Made by a program: the position numbers and the translations under genes. Below are positions 44,647-54,885 of a DNA stretch of 64,000 bases, piece by piece; position 1 is the first letter of the stretch; every line of letters begins with the position of its first letter. The stretch comes from Rosa chinensis (taxonomy: Eukaryota > Streptophyta > Magnoliopsida > Rosales > Rosaceae), in assembly GCF_002994745.2 (NCBI RefSeq), contig NC_037090.1, positions 9,855,501 to 9,919,500 on the forward strand, in the 5' to 3' direction. The notes under the pieces were generated by a model. It was not told where the DNA came from, ran no database searches, and saw nothing but the letters and a program-made list of their open reading frames with translations.

Positions 44647-45070
44647 GGAAAATGATTTGTGGCCTCAATGAGGCCTAAGATTTGTGGCCTCAATCCCAGG
44701 TGTCATGCCATGTCGCCTACACACATTATCTATTTGTCAAATCATGTCATGTAATTCTTGAGTAAAAAGACTATCTTATCATTCCAAAATCTAATGGCTC
44801 TAAATTATTTTGATTTTCATCTAAAAATAAAATATATTGTTTTCATTTTTTTTTCTTTTTTTCGTTATATATATAATTATATATATATATATGTTTTTGG
44901 ATATATATATATAATTCGTCAAAAAAAATTATATACAAATATGTGTTTGTGTGTATAAATATAAATATATATATATATTCACAAACATATATATATAATT
45001 ATATTATATATGTATATATATAATTCGTACAGAAATTTATATATGTATATTTGATGTAGAATTAATATGG

Positions 45071-45111
<41 letters not shown>

Positions 45112-45430
45112 GTCATAATTCTAACCCACAATTTTTTTTTAATTGATTAAAAAAAAAGTCAAATTTAAAATTGAATCCACAAAAATGGAAAGAAAATATA
45201 TTAATATCTTAATTATAACCCATCAAATTTGGTAAATTGAAGTAATATTCAACTCTTTTAATAAATGAATTTAATAAAATTAATGGAAGATTAGTTTACC
45301 TTACACTAACAAGTTAATTAGAAAAGTCAAAAATTAAATTGGATCTACAAAAATGGAAAGAAAATGTATTGAAATCGTAATTAAAACCTATGAAATCTGG
45401 TAATTGAAGAGGTAAGAAAATATCATTAAT
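44647..45430 (+). repeat. Left inverted arm of MULE-like element
   Basis: About 780 bp. The outer part (44647 to about 44845) is inverted at about 48620-48824. The inner part (about 45170-45420) is inverted at about 46898-47106. The middle is TA-rich. Confidence 0.85.
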
Positions 45431-45679
45431 AAATTGAATTGATAATATTCTAGATTCTATCATATTTCAAAATTTCTCGATAATTTAATATTGTTGCATC
45501 CAAACTCAACATTAGGAAGTGTTCCTTAAAGGTCAAGTGAGACTTTATTAATACAACTGTTCGTTTATTTTTACATGAAAAAATAATCATAATGTTATTA
45601 ATACGATGTAGAAATTCAATGAACAATAGGTGTATAACACAGCAATAATCAAATAAAAAGTGTAATTAAGGAAGGTGTA

Positions 45680-46740
45680 AAATAGAAGTCATCGTCCACA
45701 TTAACATTAAAGTCAGCTAACATGTCTTACACGAACAAATAAGTAATAAGTAGCTAATAATAAGCCAGTAAAGTTTATTGGGGACTTTTCCCTAATGGCA
45801 TATTTACACTGAAATAGAAATCATCATCCACACTGAAATTTAAAGTCAGCTAACATATCTTACAGTAACAAATAAGTATTAAGTATCCAATGACGAGCCA
45901 GTAGAGTTCACTGAAGACCTTTACCTAATGGCATATTCACACTTAAATAGACACCATCATCTACTGAAACTGAAAGAACTAACATGTCTTGCACGAACAA
46001 GTAAGTATTAAGTAGCCAATGATGAGCTAGTAGAGTTCACTAGAGACCTTTACCTAATGGCATATTCACACTTAAATAGAAGCCATCATCTACTGAAACT
46101 GAAAGAGCTAACATGTTTTGCACGAACAAGTAGGTATTAAGTAGCCAATGATGAGTTGGTCAATTTTACTGATGATCTTTTTCTAATGGCATAATTACAC
46201 TAAAATAGAAGTCATCATCCAAATTGTCTTACAGTAACAAATAAGTACTAAGTAGCCAATAATGAGTTAGTAAAGTTCACTGGGGACCTTTTCCTAATGA
46301 CATAATTACACTAAAATAGAAATCATCATCCATACTAAAATTTAAAGTTAGCTAGCATGTCTTACATGAATAATAAGTACTAAGTAGCTAATAATGAGCC
46401 ATTAAAGTTTACTGGAGACCTTTCCCGAATGACATATTCACACTAAAATATAAGCCATCATCCATTGAAACTTAAAATAAGCTAGTGTGTCTTGCACGAA
46501 CAAGTAAGTACTAAGTAGCCAATAGTAAGGTTCAACGGGGAATCTTTCCCTAATAACATATTCACACTAAAATTGAAGCCATATATCATTCACGTTGAAA
46601 TTGAAAGTCAGCTAAGTACTAACATGTCTTATACGAACAAAAAAGTACCAAGTAGCTAATAATGAATAAGTAGAGTTCACTTGGAACTTTTTTCTAATGA
46701 CATATTTGCACTAAAATAGAAGCTATCATTAACATTTAAA
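45680..46740 (+). repeat. Tandem array, about 8 units of about 128 bp
   Basis: The core AAGTAGCCAATAATGAGCC and variants recurs near 45751, 45877, 46010, 46139, 46250, 46381, 46512 and 46649, spacing 111-137 bp. Each unit also has a CTAATGGCATATTCACAC-like block, an AAATAGAAGCCATCATC block and an AACATGTCTTGCACGAAC block. Copies have diverged by many substitutions and small indels. No open frame spans the units. The array occupies the centre of the MULE-like element. Confidence 0.9.
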
Positions 46741-47207
46741 AATCATTATTGTCTATTGAAAAATTTGGGATCAACAAAACAAGTATACTTTCAAAAATTA
46801 ATTTCCTCATGTGCAATATATTGTATTCCATATTAAGCAATTTCTTTTCAGATATCAACTTCCCAATCAATTTAGATATCTAAGTTTTCAATCACCATAT
46901 TTTATGAGTTAAAATTACAATTTAAATACATTTTCTTTCCATTTTTGTGAATCCAATTTAATTTTTGACTTTTCAAATTAACTCGTTAATGTAAGGTAAC
47001 TAATCTTCCATTAATTTTATTAAATTCATTTATTAAAAGATTTAAATATTACTTGAATTTACCAGATTTCATGGATTATAATTACGATATTAATATATAT
47101 ATATATATATACACACACACCACATTAATTCTCCATCTAAAATATATAAATTTTTTGGACGAATTATATATATATAGGATCTATATATATATATATATAT
47201 ATATATG

Positions 47208-47603
47208 CAGATCCTATCCAGAGCGGAGCTCCGCTTTGAAATTAACGTGTGAAGTTCGAGTTTTGGGTCACTTTTCGGTCTCATATCCATATCTCGACCG
47301 ATCACTTTTTAGGTGCTAGTGTATAGATCATCTCTGCAAATTTTCAGCCAAATTGATGATTGTTAAGGTATCTAACTCGCTTAAACCAATGGACGGACTG
47401 AATCTGTTAACCTGAACCGTACTAGCTTTAAGGCAATTATCAATGCCTTAATTATCATCATTTTGGCTGAAAATTTGCAGAGACGATCTATACACTAGTA
47501 CCTAAAAACAGAACGGTCGAGATGTGGATATGCGACCGAAAAGTGACCCAAAACTAGAACTTCACACGTTAATTTTCAAAGCGGAGCTCCGCTCTGGATA
47601 GGA

Positions 47604-47607
<4 letters not shown>
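47208..47607 (+). mobile_element. Foldback MITE 3 (400 bp)
   Basis: The ends are CAGATCCTATCCAGAGCGG at the left and the inverted copy CTGGATAGGATCTG at the right. Nearly the whole element is an inverted repeat around a centre near 47410. It shares internal arm motifs (CTGCAAATTTTCAGCCAAAT) with MITEs 1 and 2. It sits inside a TA microsatellite. Non-coding. Confidence 0.88.
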
Positions 47608-47650
<43 letters not shown>

Positions 47651-47675
47651 CCATACTTTTTTTTGAATATGTATA

Positions 47676-48389
47676 AGGGAGTTTCTATTCATACCTCCAA
47701 AATTGGTATTTAGACCTCCCCACCTAATAAACCTCCAACTTACTTTACAAATAACCAATATGCTATCTACACCTCCCTAATTTTCCCATAATACCCATCG
47801 TCCAATAATATCAATAAAAACTTTTTTTTAAGAGTGTTCTATTCATATACCTCCAAAATCGGTAGTCAGACCTCCATCAATTTTTGAACATTTCACAATA
47901 TTATTTTACTATTGATACAACTAGGCTAAAAAAAAAAAACTTTCAATTGGTATCTCTCGTTTAGAGGCCAAGAGCAGTTCATTTCTTCAACATCTTAAGA
48001 TTCCCTCGTTTCATATATTTGCTCGATGGGAACAGTATGCTTCAATGGATGAGTATGATTTTAAGAGAAAGAGGTTTGTTGGTGTTTTCGTTAGAGAATA
48101 ATGCATATCCGAAATTGACTTGAGGAACTGCAAAGTAAGGAACTAGTCTGTTGATTTCTCCGCTGCTTGGTAAGGATGAAGACCATAATAAAAACAAAAG
48201 GGAAAAAATGGCATGAGGATGACCATTTGTTGATTTCATACCTCTAAAAGGGAAAAAACTTTATTTAATTTTTTTTCTTTCTCTTTTGTGTCTTTATTGG
48301 TAATTTGATATGAGTTGACAATGTCAACTATCACTTGAAAAAAGAAAGAGGTCCAAATGCCAATTTTAGAGGTATGAATAGAAGCTCCC
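47676..48389 (+). mobile_element. hAT-type inverted-repeat element, 714 bp
   Basis: The left end AGGGAGTTTCTATTCATACC is inverted at the right end (GGTATGAATAGAAGCTCCC). An exact 8-bp duplication TATGTATA lies at 47668-47675 and 48390-48397. A second internal copy of the left-end motif occurs near 47840. It contains a 65-codon minus-strand frame (48042-48239) I do not recognise. It is nested in the right arm of the MULE-like element, so it is younger than that element. Confidence 0.85.
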
Positions 48390-48833
48390 TATGTATAATG
48401 AAAAAAAAATCCAAAATAATGAAAAAGAAAGAAAGGAAAAAAAAACAAACAATATTTTTTTAGAAGAAAGTCAAAATAATTTAGAGCTGTTATATATTCA
48501 ACAACATATATATATATATATATATTTTGACGAATTATAGATATATATATATATATTCACAAAAATATATAAATATAAAAAAATTTAGAAGAATTATATA
48601 TATATATATAATAAAAAAAAAGAAAAAGAAAAAAAATGTATCTTTTCTAGAAAAAAGCTAAAATAATTTAGAGCCATTAGATTTTGAAATGATAAGATAG
48701 TCTTTTTATTCAAGAATATCATGTCATGTCTTGACAAATTAGTGAGGTGTATAGATGACATGGCTTGACACCTAGGATTGAGGCCACAAATCTTAGGCCT
48801 CATTGAGGCCCTATATCATTGCCCTTTTGAAAA

Positions 48834-49258
48834 TAAAATAAAAACATCACATGCTCTACAAGATAAAAGATTTTGTATTTACCTTGTGATATCACAAGAT
48901 GTATTCAGTTGACTTAAAACCTTAAAAGAGATGCTTGCTGGAGCTGCAACATACGTAGTTAGTAATATAATGCGTAAAATTTCTTCACGTGTTTTTTTTT
49001 TTTTTGGGAAAACAAATTTCTTCACGTTTATGTTGTTTTTTTTTTTTTGAATGACACGTTTATGTTGTTAAGAAAAGAAAGTTTTTGACGCGTAGATTTG
49101 ACATGCAATTGAGCTGATGTTTCATATATGTTTGACCATTCTGGCCCACATATCCAGTATATAAGTGTACGTATGGCTCATCATATCGCACCATTGCACA
49201 ATTAGCTAGTAACATATATACCAGAGAAGCATCCCGGCTTAAACATACATTTTCCTCA
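48834..49258 (+). repeat. Duplicated TSA 5' flank, copy 2 (right half)
   Basis: Paralogous to about 42276-42680; its left half is at 44480-44646 beyond the MULE-like element. It contains two T-runs (about 48993 and 49038) that look like local duplications of the TTCACG..TTTATGTTGTT segment. Confidence 0.82.
49158..49164 (+). promoter_or_regulatory. TATA box of TSA gene 2
   Basis: TATATAAG lies about 100 bp upstream of the TSA ATG at 49259. This is a plausible core promoter position. The deleted TSA copy at 42681 lacks the equivalent box. Confidence 0.5.
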
Positions 49259-50236
49259 ATGGCGATTCCTACTTCTCTTAAACTTACTACTACTTCAGGC
49301 TTTCTTCAACTGAATACAAAGAAACCTCGATACCCAGTTCATCATCTTCCTTCTCCATCCCAAACAGCATTAACCTTTCCAATCAAGAAACTACTTGAGA
49401 TAAATCCAAGGGATACTCTCACCCTCCCTCGTGCCCCTACCGATAGCATCTCACAGACTTTCACAAAATTGAAATCACAAGGGAAAGTAGCGTTCATCCC
49501 CTACATCACCGCCGGTGATCCAGATCTCTCAACAACCATTCAAGCGTTGAAGGTGCTCGATTCTTGTGGATCCGATGTAATCGAACTAGGCATACCCTAC
49601 TCCGATCCCTCACTAGACGGTCCGGTCATACGCGCTTCAGCGTCACGGTCCTTGGCAGGAGGGACAAAGTTCAACAATATCATCTCAATGTTAGAAGATG
49701 TTGTTCCCCAACTGTCGTGCTCGATCACTCTATTCTCCTACTATAACCCTATTATCAAGCATGGCATCGAAAACTTCATGTCCACCATTAGCCAAGCCGG
49801 CGTCCGTGGGCTTGTGGTTCCGGATGTCCCTTTTGAAAACACACAACGCTTGAGAAATGAAGCCGCAAAGAACAACGTTGAGTTGGTGCTGCTAACCACA
49901 CCCACTACTACAACATGTCGAATGAAAGACATTGTCCGAGCCTCGGAGGGTTTCGTGTACCTGGTGAGTGCGGTGGGGGTCACCGGGGCTCGTCCACGTG
50001 TGAACGAACAAGTTCCGAGTCTCTTGAGGGAGATTAAGGAGGTGACGAACAAGGCAGTGGCTGTTGGGTTCGGATTGTCGAAGCCTGAGCATGTGAAGCA
50101 AGTGGCCGAGTGGGGGGCAGATGGTGCTATTGTTGGTAGTGCCATTGTGAAGGTATTGGGTGAAGCTAGATCTCCATTGCAAGGGTTAAGAGACCTTGAA
50201 ACTTTCGCCAAATCTTTCAAGGCTGCTCTCCTGTAA
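49259..50236 (+). CDS. Tryptophan synthase alpha chain / indole-glycerol-phosphate lyase, intronless copy 2
   Basis: This 325-residue product is a close paralog of the gene at 34151. N-terminal residues 1-56 look like a plastid transit peptide (Ser/Thr/Lys/Pro-rich). The TIM barrel then shows [11 protein letters not shown], the catalytic Glu in [11 protein letters not shown], the catalytic Asp in [37 protein letters not shown] and [13 protein letters not shown]. Differences from common TSA sequences include Ser for the residue before LDGP and Arg after DGPVI, both near the active site. They could alter activity but do not remove catalytic residues. It is intronless like its neighbour. It has a TATA box about 100 bp upstream, with the MULE-like element about 430 bp upstream and GILT-4 about 1.3 kb downstream. 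Confidence 0.93.
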   Translation: MAIPTSLKLTTTSGFLQLNTKKPRYPVHHLPSPSQTALTFPIKKLLEINPRDTLTLPRAPTDSISQTFTKLKSQGKVAFIPYITAGDPDLSTTIQALKVLDSCGSDVIELGIPYSDPSLDGPVIRASASRSLAGGTKFNNIISMLEDVVPQLSCSITLFSYYNPIIKHGIENFMSTISQAGVRGLVVPDVPFENTQRLRNEAAKNNVELVLLTTPTTTTCRMKDIVRASEGFVYLVSAVGVTGARPRVNEQVPSLLREIKEVTNKAVAVGFGLSKPEHVKQVAEWGADGAIVGSAIVKVLGEARSPLQGLRDLETFAKSFKAALL

Positions 50237-51548
50237 TGACCTATGCAATAGAAGAAGAAAAAAATGTTTTTGGATCATAGATTCTGATATGTACGTTCTG
50301 ATAGTTTCACTAAAACAAAATCACTCATTTATGATTTCGGGAGTCACTGTACAGTAATTAATTATTATTTGGTTGACTAAGTCAAATACATCTTTTGGGG
50401 CCATATGCCTTTTATTATCGGAATATGTATACTAGAGAATTGTTAAACGTGACTTGATACAACATACAAACAATAATTGTTCCTAAACTTATTCGTAACA
50501 TGGTGGAACTTAATTTTCTGAATTTAGTGTTGGGATCTTATGAACTGGGTTTACTGTTGGGATCTCTTATGAACACGAGTGATTACAAGCGAAAACTGGA
50601 TGGGGTTGATCCGTTGTGAGAGGATGTACCTGACTTAATGTGTCATCAGTAGTCATTTTATCGGTTAAGTATGAGTAAATCATTGTCCATACAACCTATC
50701 GCGTGCGCCTAGCTAGTTCATTATACATGAGTTCTGATAAGCACTTGCTAATTAAGTTTCTATAGATAGTCAGGGGCGGAGCCACATATAGGCCAGCTTG
50801 GGCACTTGCCTAGACTGAGTTTTTCTTGTCTACCTTGATTTATATATGTTGGCTGAAGGAAACTACCTAAAACATAGCAGAAAAGGGCAAAACCAGATGA
50901 ATCTTGCCTTACCTTGGCTGGATTTTTCTTGTTTGCCTTGAATTTTGCCTTACCTAAGAAACTTTTCTGGATCCGCCACTGAAGATAGTACTGATCTGAT
51001 GTAAATCGTTGCATGCATCTTCATGCACACTAAGTTGCAATGGTGCAATACAGAGTATGTTTCATGCAAACAAAAGACAATGCAATGCTAATTGAGTCTC
51101 TAAGAGGATTCTGATTCTTCAATGTAATGGTTGGACAAGTCAAGACTCAAAAGATAGTGCACAAAGACCATGACTGACATCGATATGCTAGCTATCACTT
51201 TATCCCGGCCTCTACAATTAATGGTCTTCTTGGCTAGTTTTCCATCACGATCATGGAGCAATGCAATATCATTATCCCACTCATCGATCTATCACCTTCT
51301 TATTATCAACTAATTAAAGCGAATGACTTTAATTAAGAGCATAATATTAGTCATCTCCACACATTTAGCTAAAAGAAGAAGAAATACAGGTAAATATCAC
51401 TTTCATGCTAGAGGTGGTCATAAGCAACTCATACCTCCCAAAATCAAGAAGGCCATTATGGTCAGAGCCCGCATTTTAACATTCGAGCCCATGAGCAGTG
51501 CTGGCGCATACTTCAGGTAGCTTCGGGGTATCACCTAAGCATTCAGTA
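50237..51548 (+). other. Spacer between TSA 2 and GILT-4
   Basis: No coding frame with family resemblance. It contains one hAT MITE (50771-50981). The last 200 bases form the presumptive GILT-4 promoter; I see no clear TATA box. Confidence 0.5.
50771..50981 (+). mobile_element. hAT MITE, 211 bp
   Basis: The ends are CAGGGGCGGAGCCA and TGGATCCGCCACTG (inverted, with two mismatches). Flanking 8-bp repeats TAGATAGT and AAGATAGT match at seven of eight positions. Interior repeats of a CTTGCCTTACCTTGGC type unit. It is the same family as the partial copy beginning at 43033. Confidence 0.85.
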
Positions 51549-51868
51549 ATGGCTTCTCTTAAGCTCTTGTTTTCCCTTGTTGTTCTCACTTCCGTGCTCT
51601 CCATTCAAGCATCTTATCCTTCTTTTGAAGATAACGGCGTCAATGTCCTTGAATCCAAGAAAGTTAACCTCTCTCTGTATTATGAAACTCTATGCCCATC
51701 CTGTGCGAGCTTCATTGTAAATGAACTAGCAGCTACGTTATTCGATCCCGAAGGGGATCTCGTAAGCATTGTCAACCTTAGGCTAGTTCCATATGGAAAT
51801 GCTCAGGTCAAAGCACCTAACAAGACCATCGTTTGCCAGGTCACATTTCCCTCTCCACCATCTTTATT

Positions 51869-51918
<50 letters not shown>

Positions 51919-52890
51919 TTTTTCTTTTGTGCTTGGAATCTTGGATAATTATCATTCCATTTGCTTCATATTCTGCGGCATGGCCCAGACGAATGCTACT
52001 TTAACAGTATAGAAGCCTGTGCAATCCACCTCTGGTCAGACGTGGTAAGGCCATCTTTCTATGGCTTTTTTTTACCATAAATCAAAGGTGAATATTGCAA
52101 CTATCACATTTTTTTTATTTTAATTTTTACCATTACAATAGGTCTTACAAAAACATTATAATAGTAAGTTAGTAACAATGATAGGATAACTTAAATTGTT
52201 TCCAGAACAATGTACATATGGTTTTATTTTATCTTCTTCACATCTTATCTCCTTGTTGTATCTGATGCAGAAGCGGCATTTCAAGTTCATTCATTGTCTT
52301 GAGAGTAAACTTATTGAAGGACTGCACTCCTCGAAAGAATATGCTTGGGAATCTTGTTGTGTAAAACTTGAGATGGATTCGGATCGTTTGGGAAAGTGCT
52401 ACCGCAGTGGATATGAGAAGAAGGTAGATTGTTCATACTATTTTACAGCACGTACACTGTTGTTTTTCTTCATACAAGTTAAAGCTCATGTCTACATATC
52501 TTAAATATAGTGCTAATCATTTACCAAATGAATGGCATGCAGCTTATACTTGAAAATGCTAAAGAAACAGACCACCTTGTTCCGCCTCATGAGTACGTAC
52601 CATGGGTGGTTGTTAATGGACAACCGCTAAAGGATGTAAGCGTTTGCTGTCGATCTCTTTGTATTTCTCATTTTCTCTCACATAGATTATATTATTGAAC
52701 TCTTTATATATGGATGCAGGATTACCTAAATTTTGTGAGGTATGTCTGCAACGCTTACAAAGACAGTCCGAAACCAAAGGCTTGCAGATCATATCAACAC
52801 AACATCAATTCAGGTGGAAAGGCAAACTCGAGCCTAGAAGGATGCTATAAAGGTGATCAGAACGCGGGGGGAGCTGAAACACTTCAGTAG
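51549..52890 (+). CDS. GILT-like thiol reductase 4, CXXC intact but splice acceptor lost
   Basis: Five phase-0 exon equivalents: 51549-51839, 51979-52044, 52271-52423, 52543-52635 and 52720-52890. They encode 257 residues with no internal stop. The signal peptide is at residues 1-22. The redox motif is C49-P-S-C52, and the GILT signature (CQHGX2ECX2NX4C) is complete. It is the only other copy in the window with both active-site cysteines, so a working product would reduce protein disulfides in the secretory/vacuolar system. Oddity: the base pair before exon 2 is GG (51977-51978) rather than AG, and I find no AG anywhere in intron 1, which also holds a (TA)n tract (about 51877-51917). The next AG, at 51988, would shift the frame. 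Either this copy is newly defective or the base is a sequencing error. Confidence 0.75.
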
Positions 52891-53149
52891 TTCAGTATGA
52901 TTCAATATGGTGGTTCTGCATCATCCATTAATTTGCTCTGGGGAGCATTGCTGGTCTACTAGCATCATAAAATAAAGCATTAGCATATGTTTAGTGTTCC
53001 AAGATCATTTCCTTTATGTTTGTTTGCTTTAACAAAACTACGAATGAAAAATTCAGGTTATATTGTTTGAATAACATTCTTCAATTCTCCTACAACAAAT
53101 GGCCGGGGGGACATGTGTCTATAAAACATAATTTTAGTGCTTTAGGAAA

Positions 53150-53198
<49 letters not shown>

Positions 53199-53344
53199 TG
53201 ATAAGAGGTACAATTAAAGTACCAAAATCCGAAGAATAAAAATTAATGTAAAACAAAAGGAAGCATATGTCTTATATATAGTCGCATTAATTAGATCGAT
53301 CTTAATTTGTCACTTACAAACTTGGTATGTGGTTGTGGTTGTAT
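52891..53344 (+). other. Spacer with (TA)n tract
   Basis: GILT-4 3' flank. A (TA)n microsatellite occupies about 53152-53190. No gene seen. Confidence 0.55.
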
Positions 53345-54885
53345 CTATGAAATATGTGGTGCTTCTAAAATATTAGGTACTGAAAGTAGCTCCACCTTTT
53401 CATCTTCCATGTTAAAGAAAAAAACAGCCGGATCCAAGTTTGAGTTTGTATTCTGAAGTGAGAGCCACTCAAACCATTTATCCATGAAGTATCTGTACAC
53501 AGGGACGTAGCCAAGACAAGGGCTACTTGGGCTACAGCTCAAGGGAAAATTTGGTCCAAAATCGACAAAGTATGGGTATAGCCCAATAAAAAATAAAACA
53601 AAAAAACAAAAAATATACTGATGCTTTCAACTCTCAGACTCTCCCCTTCTCCCTTTGGCGCTGTCCCCATTTTGCTTCTACCTTCCAGGAGTTCCAGCCG
53701 TCTAGGTTCAATTAGCGAGTCCCGGCAGTCCCGCCGAGCCACCTCCACCGCTCCATGCCTGAGCCACCTCCTCCGCCACCGAGCCACCTCCGCGGCTCCA
53801 CTACGAGACTGCGACTCCTTCAATCCCAGATCCCGGGTATTGGATTTTTGGTTGATTGATTGTCATTGCTGATGGGTTGTTGATGATGGGTTGATAATTG
53901 GGAATGGCCGAATGGGTTGTCCAGCTACAAGCCTACAATGATGTTTGGTAATGGTTTGGAATGGGTTGTTGTCTTGTTGATGATGCTTGATATTTGATAA
54001 TTGATTGTCAATTTGTCATTGCTGATGCCTGATGATGTTTGATAATTGGGAATTGCATATTTGGTGTTTGGTGTTTGATAATTGCATATTTGGTGTCTGG
54101 TCATATGGGCGAGGTAATAATACTATGGGCATGTGTTTCTTCTGGACAGAGTAAAATGGTATCTGATATTTAATATATTTGAAATGGCTTCAAATAATAA
54201 TTTGGATCATTTGGATGGTATATGAAGATAATTAAGAGAATAAGTCTTCCACTCACAAGTCAAAAAAGAAGAAGTGCAGAGGCCAGAGGGGTCGTTTAGG
54301 CTTATCATTTAACACTGACCCAGCCTTTTTTTTTTTTCGATCGAATAACATTGGCCCAGCTTGATTTAATGATTGTGAACCCATTTTCAATACCGAAATC
54401 TTCTATGGTCAGCAACTCATAGTGGTGTGAGAGGTGTCTTGCGTAATGAAAAAGGTGAATTCATTGCCGGATGAGCCTCCCACTGGGTTCCAAATCTAAA
54501 AAAAAAAAAGAGTTCTTCGCAAAATTTTTGTATGTATAAAATTAGCCCAATCCTCATGTCATTCCTGGCTACGTCCCTGTCTGTACATGCAATTGGCTTT
54601 GCATCCAGAGTAGTACTAGTCTGAGCCATCAACAGAGAATGAAGAATTTTCACATCCCAAGAATACATTTCTATTCTCCAAATAATTTACCTCCAACTCT
54701 GACCACTCCCACTCGTGGTCTTTACCAAACGGCACCTCAAATACCCTAAAATTAGTGATTTCAATTGATCCAATTCTTGGCCTAGATTGTAGAACCAACC
54801 ACAAGGCCCCTGCTGACATGTACAAGCTCTGACTACTAGTCTGCCCATACATAGGTACCATTTGTACAAGTTCTGATTCTACCAT
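53345..54885 (-). pseudogene. DUF295 (F-box associated) protein fragment split by hAT element
   Basis: Read on the minus strand, 54885-54588 encodes FRVFEVPFGKD, NVFLGCENSSFSVDGSD and SGCKANCMYR. This resembles the DUF295 C-terminal pattern of a FLG..xSFSV..S segment followed by GCKxNCIYF. It continues in the same frame at 53490-53345 (YFMDKWFEWLSL...FFFNMEDEKVELL) to a TAG stop. The two parts are separated by the hAT element at 53499-54579. Besides this insertion there is an in-frame TAG at 54616-54618 (plus-strand CTA). The N-terminal F-box half is absent. DUF295 proteins are often highly duplicated plant F-box or KIB-type proteins. This is a dead fragment. Confidence 0.65.
53499..54579 (+). 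mobile_element. hAT-type non-autonomous element, 1081 bp
   Basis: The ends CAGGGACGTAGCCA and TGGCTACGTCCCTG are perfect 14-bp inverted repeats. The 8-bp target duplication TCTGTACA is exact (53491-53498 and 54580-54587). A Ser/Arg/Pro-rich frame of 83 codons at 53621-53872 may be a remnant of a transposase leader. The interior has repeated GATGATG/TTTGGTGTTTGATAATTG units (about 53990-54100). It disrupted a DUF295 reading frame. Confidence 0.93.

Larger units (their letters stand above)
44647..48824 (+). mobile_element. MULE-like foldback element with internal satellite
   Basis: A 4.18-kb element flanked by an exact 9-bp direct repeat TTTTGAAAA (44638-44646 and 48825-48833), the duplication size of Mutator-like elements. 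Its ends are inverted repeats: left starts GGAAAATGATTTGTGGCC, and right, read inverted, starts GGGCAATGATATAGGGCC. Inversion continues for hundreds of bases (GGCCTCAATGAGGCCTAAG, AAAAGACTATCTTATCATT). Between the arms lies a tandem array. The right arm is broken by two nested elements (47208-47607 and 47676-48389). There is no transposase frame, so it is non-autonomous. The paralogous TSA flank at 42.2 kb lacks it, confirming a real insertion, about 430 bp upstream of TSA gene 2. Confidence 0.88.
46898..48824 (-). repeat. Right inverted arm of MULE-like element, interrupted
   Basis: Inner segment 46898 to about 47150 and outer segment about 48470-48824 are the inverted counterpart of 44647-45430. 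The stretch between them contains TA microsatellites, a foldback MITE (47208-47607) and a hAT-type element (47676-48389). A short AATAATTTAGAGC segment occurs twice (about 48476 and 48662), so part of the arm is itself duplicated. Confidence 0.8.

Noticed and set aside
45680..46740. CRISPR-like array
   Set aside because: Units are long, degenerate, contiguous and in a plant transposon; there are no spacer/repeat alternation and no cas genes.
48042..48239. Captured host gene fragment in the 714-bp hAT-type element
   Set aside because: The 65-codon frame shows no domain or motif I recognise; kept only as a possibility in a finding.
5808..51548. Idea that GILT and TSA genes form a functional biosynthetic cluster
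   Set aside because: They are interleaved, but no shared regulation, substrate link or additional pathway gene is visible; tandem duplication explains the layout better.
53621..53872. Arg/Ser-rich 83-codon frame as an independent gene
   Set aside because: It lies wholly within the hAT-type element and has no recognised domain.
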